Positions 22,351 through 34,677 are shown, numbered from the stretch's first letter. The stretch is DNA of 64,000 nt from Lentinula raphanica (GCA_027919835.1 JANVFP010000025.1:310001-374000); one strand, 5' to 3'. Numbers and translations: made by a program. Notes: a model not told the origin generated them from the letters alone.

Positions 22351-23328
22351 TGTGGTTTAATGCAGTAGTGTGATTGAAGTATTGGTTTATTTGGTTCTTG
22401 TAACTTGGTATTTGGGCTAGGATTTGTCAATGTCACTCTTTAACTTGTAAAGAGTGAGTACTACATCTTTCATCCCTAGATGCTACTTTACTTACAGTCT
22501 ATTCATAGTCTCATTCATATTCGTATAGGTAACACTTAATAGAACTTGTACCTTCAGGTTAAAGATCTCATTTGTATCCATATAGATGTTGGCTGTGATT
22601 CTTTATAGTCCAGACAGGAGCAAATCAATTGTCTGCATACAGGGCAACTTGAACTACTAGTTTCTCCAGAAATAGTACATGAACTTACATCTGTGAAAAC
22701 TATTGTATTGAAGTACTAACAATCTTCAGAGGACATGTATAAGTGCAAAGGAATCAGATTCATAACTAAATATAGTCTGTAGAAACTGTCATAATTGACA
22801 ATCTGCAATAAATATCACCATGCATGAACAGGTAGTAACCCTATGTTAGGAATCAGTTTGAGAACAAAGATAATCTACAGTGTACTCAGATTACCTCCTG
22901 TTAACTCTTGTCATCTTATAATTATAAAAATATGTATTTGTTTACAATTGTCAAATTGGCCAAGAAGTCTGGCATTTGAGAGCAGGTATCAATGAGACTG
23001 AGTAATAAGTGATGTAACATATAGTAGTAGTATGAGTTCTGTCCTATATGTGTGTTATTGCACCCAAGGAATATCAAGGTACAAGGTAATTTGTCAGGGT
23101 GTGGGAAAAGGTAGTCAAGGTAGGTACCACACATTTTTGGTGAGCCAAGGTAGTCAAGGTAGTCAAGGTAAGGTAATTTGCTCACACTCGATATCCACAT
23201 GGTGTGCCGCGCGATTTGATTCGGAAACTCTGTGGGCGTACTCCTTATATACAGTATCATCATGCTTGTCACTATCTTAGCCCACTCCCTTCACGGCCCA
23301 CCGGGTTTTCTCTCTTTCAAGACCGAAA

Positions 23329-25481
23329 ATGTCTACTGAAGACAACGAGAAAGCACTCTCTTCTCCTAGGGATTCTACCGATGTAGCAGAGTACCTAGGC
23401 GAGCGCGCTCTCAACAAGAGGACCGCTGAACGGTTTGGTGTCTTTGCACCCGTCATGGAGAAGCTTTTTGACTATGGAGTCGAAGCAAGAGGTGTAGAGC
23501 GTGTCCTGGAGAATGAACGGGATTCAAAACTGCTTTGGAATAAGTGGGTACTTTCTTACATCTTCTCTGCGATGGATACTCATCAATTCGTCTGTACATG
23601 CGACTAGCCTGTACATGTGGTGGTATGTACTGGCATCACTACTCTGGTGAACGATTCATGAAATCGGAAATTCAGGTCTGTCAACTGTGTCTTGACCACG
23701 GTCCCAATCGGTGCTCTCGCTCAAGCAATATTTACATTGAGTTTTGGGTCATTGCATCTCTCATAACGTTTCTATCATCCTTCTCACATCTTGCATAGCA
23801 ATGCTTGTGCCACTATCCTCTGTTTCGGTGCTCTCGGTGCAGTCTTCACTTCTGGAATAGCAACTTTGGGACCCAAAACAGGTCTTCGGACTATGGTTAT
23901 AGTCCGTTTCAGCTCTGGCTACATAGGAGGCATCATCTACTCCGTATTGAACATTCTCACTCAGTACGAACTCCCTCTTGTCTTTTTTCCTGGTTTTAAC
24001 TAATCCTGTTCGTGTTGATCTATTACTTCAGATTGGGTTTCGCCACGACTTGTGTCATCCTTGGTGGCCAAACACTAGCCGCCGTACGCCCAGATACCTT
24101 GAGCCTAGAAGGAGGTGTGGCCATCGTCGCTGTACTCAGCGTCATTCCTTGCTTCGTCGGCTACGAACTATTGCATCGGTACGAGCGTTATGTTTGGGCT
24201 CCAATCTTCCTCGTCATGCTCTTCCTTTGGGGCCTCGGCGGTAAAGCCGGATATCATGTCACGGCTCAAAAGGCTTTGGAGGACCCCGCAGGTAGATTCT
24301 TGGCCGGAGACGTCCTCAGCTTTGGTGGGATCGTTTTCGGATCGTTTACTGGGGTAGGCATTAGTTCCGCATTCTTTATATCGCAACCAACGCTAATCAA
24401 ACGCACGTATCCAGTGGGCACCTGTGGCTGCTGATTACAACTGCAAATTACCAGTCAACACTTCCGCATGGGCAGTTTTCTTCATGACCTTCTTCGGATT
24501 ATATATCCCCATCTGTTTCGCTTCTATCCTAGGCGCCGCACTAATGACCATCACGGATCCGGCGTACGTTTCTGCGTATGAAGATGGCAGCATGGGTGGA
24601 TTGATAGCCCAGGTGTTATCGCCTTGGGGCGGGTTTGGTAAATTCTTGCTGGTGGTTTTAGCCTTATCAGTGATGTCAGCTCCTTTTGTGCCACTTCCCC
24701 GAACCTGGTTTATGGAGCTAACTTACCGAAATAGTGCTAATAACATGGTGAACACTTACTCGACTGGTATCTCTATCCAAGCTCTGGGACGACCATTCGC
24801 CGCTGTCCCGCGGATATTCTGGACGCTTGTTGGTTTTGCAGCGTATACTATTGCCGGAGTAAGTGTCGTTGTAGTTGGTCAGATAATCTATATCTCATGT
24901 TGCGCATCTTTCAAGATCGTTGGACGCGAACATTTCTCCGATATTCTTTCAAATTTCTTGTCCATCCTCAGCTACTGGACGGCCTTTTTCATGGTCATCA
25001 CCCTCGAGGAACACTTTATCTTTAGAAAAAATGGGGGTCTTCTAGGAGGGTATAATCTGGATGATTGGGATTCCCCTTCAAAGTATGTTGTCTCAACGTA
25101 CCCTGCCTTTAGTGTCATGGCTGATGATGTATCCAATAGACTTCCTCTCGGTGTTGCAGGAATCCTTGCAGGAGCTTGCGGTGTGGCGGGTGCTGTGGTG
25201 GGAATGGCTGAGGTTTGCAATTCTCTGTCCATAAATGTCAATCCTGTAGCTGATTGATTCATGTGTTCTTCGTTCTAGGTATGGTACATCGGTCCAATCG
25301 GTGTCCTCGCAGGAAATCCCGAGTTCGGTGGTGACCTTGGGTTTGAGGTAAGTATAGGTTTTCAACTTGTCCGGCATGAATAGACTTATTGATATACATT
25401 CTTGTTCAGCTTGCTGGGGCATTCGCGGGCGTTACTTACCCAGTATTACGGTGGTTGGAGATCAGATGGGTCGGACGCTGA
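23329..25481 (+). CDS. NCS1-family nucleobase (purine/cytosine) permease
   Basis: Multi-exon membrane protein of about 490-500 residues. The ATG at 23329 gives MSTEDNEKALSSPRD, an acidic cytosolic leader, then FGVFAPVMEKLFDYGVEARG and EDERDSKLLW-like sequence. A very short exon encodes NLYMWW, joined to SVNCVLTTVPIGALAQAIF, the NCS1 helix-1 signature. Later helices include ILCFGALGAVFTSGIATLGP, FSSGYIGGII, FATTCVILGGQTLAAV, SFGGIVFGSFTGWAP, SANNMVNTYSTGISIQALG and FSDILSNFLSILSYWTAFFM. The last exons encode VWYIGPIGVLAGNPEFGGDL and end LEIRWVGR. The family imports purines, cytosine or related bases at the plasma membrane by proton symport (Fcy2 type). It is intact despite flanking transposons. 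Exact substrate is unknown. Confidence 0.85.
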
Positions 25482-26469
25482 ACTTTCAAGTACCTCTCAC
25501 TGCGGGGATGAGCCCAAATTCTCGCCGCGACAAGGCTGCGAATATGCCGAGAATATTTACAATCATCTAACAATTATAGCGAGCGGAAAATTTTAAATAA
25601 GCTTTCTGTTTGGGACTGGAGATTTTGTAGCTAATATTGGGAGAAAATTCAGAAAGTTCAGCAGATATTATGGACAAGAATATGTTGAAGAAAGATGCAG
25701 GAATTTCTAAGGTTTTCTCCAGGCGGATTATTCGAAATTAAGCTTGTATATTGCGCAAGATATTTAGTTGAGAAAAGGTGAGAATTATTCAATACATTCT
25801 CAGAAAAATCCCGCTTGGATTACACCTGATTACACTGGGTGGACAAGTACGTAAATATTGGCAGCTACAATGAATTTTTGATGAATTTATCATGATCAGA
25901 TTTTTAAATAATTGTTTTCAAAGTTTTGTAACTTACCAAAATCTTACATAGTATAGGCATTTTTTTGGGGCATTGTGTAATACTATCCTAAGTATAAAAA
26001 TTTACAGTGAGTTTTTGAAAAAGAGATAATGTATAAATAATAAGACAAACAGTGAAAAGTTCAAATAACTTTTAAAAATATCATTAATTCATGTATGCTT
26101 AGTAAAATTTGTGTCATACAGAATACATACAGATATTAGCTGAAAAATTTGACCAATCTGTAATGCAATTGTAATTCTGGTAATTTACATTAAGCTTATA
26201 CATATATTTCATCTCTGTAATTTTCAAGAATGTTGTTTCAAAAATAATATAAATGTTATATGAAATATCACGAGATTTACTATATACTTATATAAATAAA
26301 ACAAAGAATAATTTTGATGCTTACAATGAATTTACTATAGATTAATTTATGTATAAATCTTATCTAATTTCTATGTAAATGATTTCTTTCACATTTTCTT
26401 TCCCAACATTGATAATATCAATGTAAGTAGCTGTATTGACATTGAACTATTATATATATTCTTCATTGT
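25482..26469. other. AT-rich non-coding sequence
   Basis: This follows the permease gene. Base composition drops sharply to AT-rich after about 25560. No reading frame or recognisable element end is seen. Confidence 0.5.
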
Positions 26470-27625
26470 AAACTCTTGTGTAATAATACAGTTATTCTTT
26501 ATGAAAAAACATTGAAGATTTCATGATTTACAATGAATTTACAGAATAATGAAAGAATTGAGAAGAATATTGGAATATCAATACAAGTGGTAAAATATTC
26601 ATTGAAATCATGATATGAAGCAAGAAAATTATTGGATTATGTAAAGAGAAAAGTAAGTGTAAATATTTTCATTGATATTACAGAACAATAAAAGGAAAAA
26701 AATCACCATGAAAGTGATAAAGTAAGTGCTGAGATTTACATTGAAGCTTCAATATATACTGTTGAATATTAGTCACAACAAAAATAAGCTTGTAAGTTGT
26801 AATATTGTTAATTAAATTCACATGTTGAGTTTCAATGTGAAAAACTTATTGTATGTTTAGTGTAATTTTCTAAGATTGACAAGACAGTATAACCATATAA
26901 TTTTGGCTGAAATGCACACATCATGCCAGCAGACAAACAGGAAACAGTAAACTTGTGTTAGAAAGACACAAAATTTTGATTCAATAAAAATGGCAACTCC
27001 CAAAAGAATTGATGGTGAATTTTTTGAATAAAACTTATTTTTATGGCAATGTTAATTGATAAGTCTAGTATAAAATCTCGAATAATCAGAAAATTTGCAT
27101 TATTATACTTTTGTACAAATGTTCTATAAGTTTTCCATAAGTCTGAGCAACTTATAAAAACTTGGATACAGTGTGAATTTTGACACAGATTGTATTGTAA
27201 CTGTTGTCAATTTTGAAAAATATACTAAACATACAAAAAGGTTTTCACATGGAAACTCAACATGTAAGTTGAATTGTGAATATCACAATTTACAAGTTGA
27301 TTTTTGTTTTAACTAATATTCAGCAGTATATATTGAAACTTCAATGTAAACCTCAGTACTTTATCACTTTTGCATTGATTTTTTCTCCATGTATTGTTCT
27401 GGAATATAAATGAAAATATTCCCCACTTACTTTTTGCTTTACATAATCTGGTGAATTACTTGCTGTACATTTTAATTTCAATGAAAATTGTGTCACTTAT
27501 ATTGATATTCCAATATTGTACTCAACTTTTTTTGATTATTCTGTGAATTCATTGTGAATCATGAAATTTTCAAAGTTCTTTGGTAAAGAATAATTGTGTT
27601 GTTATACAAAAAATTACAATATACA
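26470..27625. repeat. AT-rich long inverted repeat (foldback)
   Basis: The segment about 26470-26890 matches the reverse complement of about 27190-27625 with moderate divergence, around a spacer of about 300 bp. Landmarks are CATGATTTACAATGAATTTACAG on the left and its inverted match near 27545-27565. No coding sequence. It probably derives from a non-autonomous TIR element; termini and target duplication are not resolved. Confidence 0.6.
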
Positions 27626-27635
27626 ATATATCAAT

Positions 27636-30605
27636 CTATAGTTTAACATATATGTTGACTTGTGGTTTGACTTAGAGCTTGAAATATATCTCAGCCTATA
27701 GTTTGACATATATCTTGACACATAGCTTGAAATATAGGTCAACTTATAGCTCCAGCTATATCAGAGTTTATAACTCAATATATAGCTCAATATATATCTT
27801 GATTGATAGCTCCAGTTATATCTCAGCTTATAACTTAATATATATCTGAATATATATCTTAGCTTATAGCTCCTGCTATATCTCACTCTATAGATTGTTA
27901 TATAACCTGACTTATAGCTTGACTCATATCCCAGCCTATAACTTGACATATATTTCAACTTATATCTCAACTGATAGCTTGACAGATAGCTTAACTTATA
28001 ACTCCAGCTATATCACAACCTGTAGCTTGACATATAACTTGATTTTTAGCTTCAGTAATATCTCAGCTTATAGCTTGATGTATAGCTCAACTTGTATCTT
28101 GATATACAGCTTCAGCTATATCTTGACATATTACTTCAGCTATATCTCAGCCTATAGCTTGACATATAACCTGACTCATAGCTTTAGCAATATTTCTGCT
28201 TATAGCTTGTTTAGCCTAGCCTGAGTTATATTTCAGCTATAAATTGACTTATAGTGTCAGCAATATCCAAGCTTATAGCTTGATCATGATATATAGCTTG
28301 CTTTATAGCTCCAACTATATCTCAACCTATAGCTTCGCATATATATAGCTCAACTTATATGTTAACCTACAACTTGACATATATTTGAACTTATAGCTTG
28401 AAATATAGTTCAACTTATATCTCAACTTATAGCTTGATATATATCTTCACATGCAGCTCCAGTAATATCTCAACCTATAATCTGACATATAGCTTGATAT
28501 ATATCTCAATTGATATCTGAATATGTAGCTTCAGCTATATCTCAAGTGATAACTTGACAGATAGCTTGACTTATAATTTCATCTATATCTCACCCTATAG
28601 ATTGACATATAACTTAACTTATAGCTTGATTTAGAGCTCAACTTAGATCTTAGCCTACAACTTGACATATATTTCAACTGATATCTTAATTTATAGCGCT
28701 AGCTATATCTCAGCTTATAATTTGACATATATATTGATTTATATCTCAATTTGTAGTTTCAGCTATATCTCAACCTATAGCTTGACATATAACTTGACTT
28801 ATAGCTTGATATAGAGCAACCTTTACTATGTTAAGATATATATATTGAAATATATGTCAAGTTATAGGCTGGAATACAAGTTGAGCTATATATTGAGCAA
28901 TAAGGTAAGATATAGCTGAAGCCGTAAGTTGAACTTCATGTCAACCTATAAGCAGAGACTTAGCTGAAGTTATAAGTCAAGATATTGAACAAGATATATG
29001 ACAGGTTATAAGCTGAGATATAGCTGAAGATCTCAAAGTCATAGGCTTTAATATAAGTTGAACTATATATCAAGCAATAAGATGAGATATAGTTGGAGAT
29101 ATAGATCACGTTATAGGCAGCAATATAGCTGGAGCTATAAGTTAAGATATATACCAAGTTATACCATATAGCTGAAGTTATAAGTCAAAATATGAATCAG
29201 TTACATGTCAAGCCACATTATAGGCTGAAATGTAAGTTGAGCAATATATTAAGCTTTAATCCAGAATATAGCCGAAGCTATAAGTCAAGGTACATGTCAA
29301 GCTATAGGTTTAAATATAGCTGGAGATATAAGTCAATATAGATGTCAAATCATATACTGAAATGTATGTCGAGTTCTCGGTACAAGTCAGGCGTAATGTT
29401 GTTAGATAGTTCCTCTTTGTTCTTTCTCGAGTGGCACAGAAAGTAGAATATGATTGTTAAGGGGAAAATCCCCGTACTGTACACAATTATATATATGTAA
29501 GGTGATCTAACTACCGCACGACAAGCGTAAGGCTTCGTCGTGTTTCTGAAACCGTGGCGCGACATGAGTATGTAAGAAAACATAAGTAAATGTAATGAAA
29601 AAGGAAAAAGAGGAAGAGGTCATGTCAAATGACCCCTATCCCCGCTCCGGCTACCGGTTACAGCGAGCTCCGTGCTCAGTCCAAATCCTCCATTTACAGA
29701 AATATAAGTTGAGCTATACCTCAAGCTATAAGCTGAGATTTAGCTGGAGTTATAAGTCAAGCTATATTTCAAGCTATAAGCTGAGATATAACTGTGGCTA
29801 TAACTTCAGCTATAAGTCAAGATATGTATCAAATTATAAGTTGAGATATGGCTGAAGCTATATTTCAAAATTCAAGATATATATATTGATACATATGCCA
29901 AGTTATAGGCTGATTATATTCCAAGATATGTGTTGAGATATAAGGTGAGCTATATATCGAGCAATAAGGTGAGATATAGCTGGAGCTATAAGTGAAGATA
30001 TTGGTAAAGCTATAAGCTGAGATATAGCTGAAGTTATAGGTCAAGTTGTATTTCAAGTTATATGTCAAGTTATAGGCTGAGCTATTGCTATAAGCTAAGA
30101 TGTAGCTCAAGTTATAAGTCAGTTATAAGTCAAGTTATATATCAATCATAAGCTGAGATATAGGTGGAGTTATAAGTCAAAATATATGTTGAGATATATG
30201 TCAAGTTATAGGCTGACATATCAGTTGAACTAAATATCAAGCAATAAGCTGAGATGTAGCTGGAGCTATAAGTCAAGATATATGTCAAGATATAGGCAGA
30301 GATGTAGCCAAAGCAATGATAAACTGTAGATATAGTTGGAACTATATGTTGAGTTGTAGACTAGCTGGAGCTATAAATTGAGATCTAAATTGAGCTATAT
30401 ATTATGCTATGAGCCATGTTATATATTAACCTGTTGGTTAAGATATAGCTGAAGCTATAAATCAAGTTATATATCAAGTATTAGGCTGAAATATAGCTAG
30501 AGCTATAAGTTGAGGTAAAGCTGAAGCTATAAGTTAAGTTATATGTCAAGTTTTGTGTTGAAATATGGCTGGAGCATTCAGTTGAGATATAAGCTGAGCT
30601 ATATA
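27636..30605. repeat. 12-bp periodic satellite, about 3 kb, changing strand at about 28815
   Basis: Variants of TATAGCTTGACA and TATATCTCAGCT repeat with a 12-bp period for nearly 1.2 kb. After about 28815 the same units continue as their reverse complements (AGCTATAAGTCA, AGATATAGCTGA) to about 30605. Units vary by substitution but the period is kept. Translated, this gives four-residue repeats such as TYNL/SYIS, so the open frames here are a by-product of a 12-bp period lacking stops. A 336-bp solo LTR interrupts it at 29363-29698. Confidence 0.85.
29363..29698 (-). mobile_element. Solo LTR inserted in the satellite
   Basis: On the minus strand the insert begins TGTAAATGG and ends GACATACA (TG...CA ends). 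It is flanked by GAAA on both sides (29359-29362 and 29699-29702), or GAAAT if the shared T is counted in the target duplication. Removing it restores the 12-bp phase of the satellite. No internal domain remains, as expected after LTR-LTR recombination. About 336 bp. Confidence 0.75.
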
Positions 30606-30927
30606 TGTGCCATGGTAGGTTCGACGGAACATAGCGTGGACACGGAAAACGGTTGTAAAGTGATTACTTAGCTCAAAAGTTCCCTCTAGTGACAGGAGTA
30701 GGTCATAGATTCAAAGAAGAAAGTTACTCTACACAGAGGTTTTTGAAGCTATAAGTACAAAATAGTATCAGACACGATCAATAGTGGAATGAAGTCATCT
30801 AAGAGAACGATCTAGCAAATGTGTGAGATAGTACAAACTATGAGGCAGTAAAGGAAAGGATCAGAGACAAGCGATCAGCAAGTGCTCCGCTGCATACGCC
30901 CTCCCAGATTCCTGTACAGGAATCTGT
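30606..30927. other. Spacer between satellite and truncated gene
   Basis: Unique sequence, higher in GC than the satellite. No gene recognised apart from the 3' end of the truncated exon that stops at 30928. Confidence 0.4.
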
Positions 30928-31237
30928 TCACTCGACCATAGCAGAGTCGTCACTGGAAGTCGAAGGACCAGGGACGGGCGCCGTAGAGCGTTGAAAACTG
31001 CCCAGCAAAGCCGGTACATCGTTGCGAAATTTGTTGGACCCCTGCGAACCTCTAATTGACTTCTCATTCTTCTTCTTTTTCTTTAATCCCCCTGCGTCTC
31101 GACCCTTCCCTTTCTTCTCGTCCTTCAACAGAAATTTTGCCAAAACCTTTGCCTCTTCTTCAGATAAACCAAACAAACTGTTGTTGCGACCCTGAAGAGT
31201 AGGCTTCGTCGGTTTGGGATAGTAGGCACTCCTGTTC
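30928..31237 (-). pseudogene. 3' exon of an unknown gene, cut by a transposon
   Basis: The minus-strand frame runs from the transposon border at 31237 to a stop at 30928, about 100 codons. It encodes NRSAYYPKPTKPTLQGRN, LSEEEAKVLAKFLLKDEKKG and a lysine-rich stretch GGLKKKKKNEKS, then a Pro/Ser-rich tail ending DDSAMVE. The 5' part is absent because the TIR element starting at 31238 lies exactly upstream. I do not recognise the family; the basic patch suggests a nuclear or nucleic-acid-associated protein, which is only an inference. Confidence 0.45.
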
Positions 31238-32059
31238 CACTTCAGGCACCTACCCAAACATACCAAGTTAGGGTAGAAAAACTAGGAAAATAACCTGCCC
31301 AACATGGTCAAAATCCCATGGGCAATCCCAAGTGTGGGATTCCCACATAGGCCTGGGATTCCCAGGCAAGGACCCCAGACACTAGCATATTGGGTTTCCC
31401 AAGGGTGGGTTTCCCATTCAGTACACATGGAATAGCCGTTTGAATACTGACAGCTGTCAGACTTACTATCTGTGATAGAAACTAGGAGAACTTTACCAGA
31501 AAGCCTGTGTATTCTATGTGCATTAAGGGCCTGTTTGAACAATGAACATTTACCAGTAAATTTGCTCCTTATTTAGTATTTTGCACAGATTCTGTACATT
31601 TTATAACATTGATTACTTGTATCAATTGCCATATAAGGAGTGAATGTACCAGTAAATGTCAAATGTTACATTGTACCAAACAGGCTCTAAGGCTTGTTAG
31701 AATGTATTCATATGTAGCCATCCATCATCAGTATATATTATTCACTATCAAGTTTCTGTATGACCTGTGTAGTTTTGAAAGTTATATTTACAGTACTTTC
31801 AACCTCTCATTACTGTAAAAATGCAAATAACACAGTAAGTAATCAGTAACTAAATTTTGGAAATTGTTACCTCAAGAGTATTGCAGCTACCGAGTACCAT
31901 CAAAGATTACATTGTTTGTTAAGGTCCTAGGTATCAAATAAATGATTTTTTTGTATTCTTTTCACAGCTAGTGCCACATAATGGCTGGAAATCAAGATAA
32001 AAGTTTCCACTTCTTATTGGAAATACTATTTCTGATTGTAAGTCCCACTCATCACCTCA

Positions 32060-32400
32060 CTGACTGGGAATCCCACTGACTGGGAATCCCACTTTGCATT
32101 GGGAGTCCCACTGACTGGGAATTCCACTTTGCATTGGGAGTCCCACTGACTGGGAGTCCCACTGACTGGGAATTCCACTTTGCATTGGGAGTCCCACTCA
32201 CTGGGAATTCCACTTTGCATTGGGAGTCCCACTCACTGGGAATTCCACTTTGCATTGGGAGTCCCACTCACTGGGAATCCCACTTTGCATTGGGAGTCCC
32301 ACTCACTGGGAATCCCACTTTGCATTGGGAGTCCCACTCACTGGGAATCCCACTTTGCATTGGGAGTCCCACTCACTGGGAATCCCACTACTGGCAATCT
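32060..32400. repeat. 35-bp tandem repeat array rich in TGGGA/TCCCA palindromes
   Basis: About nine to ten copies of a unit built from CACTGGGAATCCCACTTTGC followed by ATTGGGAGTCCCACT. Each unit contains two short palindromes of TGGGANTCCCA type. Related palindromes lie near the element terminus (31330-31420) and in the copy at 62898. They could be binding sites for the element's transposase. Confidence 0.85.
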
Positions 32401-32735
32401 CACTCACTGTAAAGAGCCTGCTTATTGCTGTTTACATCACATAGCAGGTGCTACAGAACTATATACTGTACTATTGAAGCATAGCTTTGAAACTATTCTA
32501 TGAAGAACATAGTTTGCACCCCAAAGAGCCGAGCCTACATGACAGGCTGGGCATCTTTTGCCTGCAACTAAAGAGAGGAACCAAACAACTTGTGGATAAA
32601 TAAATGAATATGGGCAAGGGAACACATCATTGTAACCATAAACTGAAGGGATAAACCAAAAAGGAGCTTGTGAATAGGTAAATGAATGTGGGTAAAGGAA
32701 CATATCACATTAAGTATGAACATTAAAAAATCACA

Positions 32736-34260
32736 CTACTGCCTACTGTTACACTTTTTGAGTTGAAGTTTGTCCCTGGCATCTTCACCTACATTCTGAT
32801 CTCTCTTCTGTTTCAACAAGTTAGGTTCGGTACCTTGCTCCTGTAAACCAGGATGCAGAGGCCTTGGCCTTGGCCAAGGTAGTTGAGGCGGCTGTGGAGA
32901 AGTAGTGGAATGAGCAACCAGTTGTTGTTCATGCTGAGGGACAGCGCGGAAATGAGGGCGAGGAGGTTGGGAACTAGAAGCCTGGGGTACCACCTGTGCT
33001 TTGTGCTGAGGGTAGGCACGAGGAGCTTTGGATGGAAGTTGGGAAGTACGGAGATCTACCTGGGTATGAGTATGAGGTTCAGGAGCACAGTGAAGGATAG
33101 GTTGTTTAGTGGCCTGTTCAGCAGGAATATTGACCTGAGCATGAGGACGAGGTTGAGGAATAGGCCGACCGTTGGGCTGATTGACAGCCTCGGCGACAGG
33201 CTGCAGGCTGTGGTTTGTATTCAATTGAGTTCTAGGACGTGGATGAATAGCATCTACGATAGGCTGCGGATGGTGATTAATGTTGCCCTCAGTTCGAGCA
33301 CGGGGATGAAGAGTAGGTGGATTTGCAGACTCCGCAGTAGGCTGTGGATGGGGATTGCTATTGACCTGAGTTCGTAGATGAGGGTGAGGAGTAGCGCAAA
33401 CATTAGGCTGATCTTTATCGACCTGAGTTCGTGGACGAGGGTGAGGAGTAGTGTGTAAAATAGGCTGATCTTTATGCAAAAGTCAAGTGGCAAACTGTGA
33501 CGGCTGTGGTTTCAGTTTGTTGGTAGCTTTATTGGGTTGTTGTCGACTGGGTTGAGATACATTATCGTCTTCATAGAATTCACTGTTGTCGTCATTCTTG
33601 TTGCCACAAAGTTCAATATCTTATTTCACTTCCTTCTGGTAAGTTTTGGAATACAAAACGGTGACAACTGTGTTACCCTGGGTATCAGAGACAATTGGAA
33701 CTCTCGCTTGATCCTCAAGGGATAACTTCAATTCATCTAGTGGAGACAACCATTCAAAGCTGTGCACAATATCAAAAATAACTTTAACCTACCTTCATCC
33801 CAAGACACAACCTCCAAACACTTTTCCATTTCATCGTTGTCTTCTCCTCCATTTACTTCATGCATTATCTAAGTGATTCGCAGCCCTGTCACCTTTTTGA
33901 TATCCGCGCAGCTCATTGCGTGAAGATCTTCCACTGGTTTAACACCACAAAACGGAATTCCAACTGCCAGTTGATAATGCAAACATGGTATTTGTACGCA
34001 TTCTTCACAAACTGTCCCGGAGATAAGCCTAATGGTTTCGATCCGGTACAGCGTTCTTGAGGCAAAGCATAAAAATCATAAAGCTGACACTAAAACAAAC
34101 ATGATACGCACCAATATCATATGTAAAACAGCATGAAACCACTCTACGATTGCGATCTCTTGCTGACTCGGTTTTGGTCTTGATGCAAGCAGTCCACAAT
34201 TTTGCCAGTTCTTCATCAATTCCCCACAAATGAATTTCTTTTGACCTTGAATAAAAAAGA
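32736..34260 (-). pseudogene. Disrupted transposon-borne gene with proline-rich C-terminus
   Basis: On the minus strand a long frame from about 33750 to 32736 is interrupted only by a TAA near 33630 and a TGA near 33485. It encodes LDELKLSLEDQARVPIVSDT, a polar linker, then a proline/histidine-rich repeat region of HPRPRTQV-type motifs ending in a basic tail. An upstream exon (NDEMEKCLEVVSWDE) joins through a 56-bp GT-AG intron. Further upstream segments include GTVCEECVQIPCLHYQLAVG with paired cysteines, and IDEELAKLWTACIKTKTESA near 34200. The gene lies inside the decayed element. I do not recognise a transposase fold; stops show it is not functional here. Confidence 0.5.
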
Positions 34261-34677
34261 GTCGTCAGCGATCACTCGACCATGTGCAAAAGTATCAAAA
34301 TGCAAGTATACTGATGGTGTTTCATGAGGGAATCACTCCTACAGTCTACTAGAAGTGTCTGGACATGGTTCAGATACTCACTATAACTATTGGACTCTGT
34401 GATATACATGTACATGTTTCATGGACACTATAGATGTCTACACTTACATGTAACAATCTGAGATGTCATATTCAATGCCTCCCATTACAGATTTCTTAGC
34501 TGTATCACATAGAGTTAGCATAGAATAGGTTGTAGGATGACTCTTCTCATGACCCAGTAGCAGTTTGACTTCACAACATGGGTGTATGCATTGACATTTA
34601 CATGAAACTTTCATGTAAATGTCAATGCATACACTTGAACACTGTTATATTTCAAAAGATCACAATATAGCCAGCTC

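Larger units (their letters stand above)
20972..23180. mobile_element. Possible TIR element with subterminal AAGGT arrays
   Basis: The left end reads CAAATTACCGTACC and the right end reads GGTAAGGTAATTTG in inverted orientation. Next to the left end are repeats of GGCCAAGGT and AAGGTAGCGGAG (21040-21120). Next to the right end are repeats of AGTCAAGGT (23080-23180). The interior has no long reading frame and carries another foldback (22012-22283). No convincing target-site duplication is visible, so the exact borders are uncertain. It sits just after the DOHH 5' end and just before the permease gene. Confidence 0.4.

Noticed and set aside
24972..25422. Minus-strand ORFs antisense to the permease gene
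   Set aside because: Shadows of the plus-strand exons of the NCS1 permease, which explain the region fully.
27761..30110. Open frames rich in Tyr/Ser/Leu repeats on both strands
   Set aside because: By-product of a 12-bp period without stop codons; they change strand with the array and have no other coding features.
32060..32400. CRISPR-like array
   Set aside because: Repeats are directly contiguous without unique spacers and the genome is eukaryotic; it is a transposon minisatellite.
32134..32503. Plus-strand open frames with repeated HWESHSLGIPL-type peptide
   Set aside because: They are translations of the 35-bp tandem array and read open in several frames; no start context or flanking exons.
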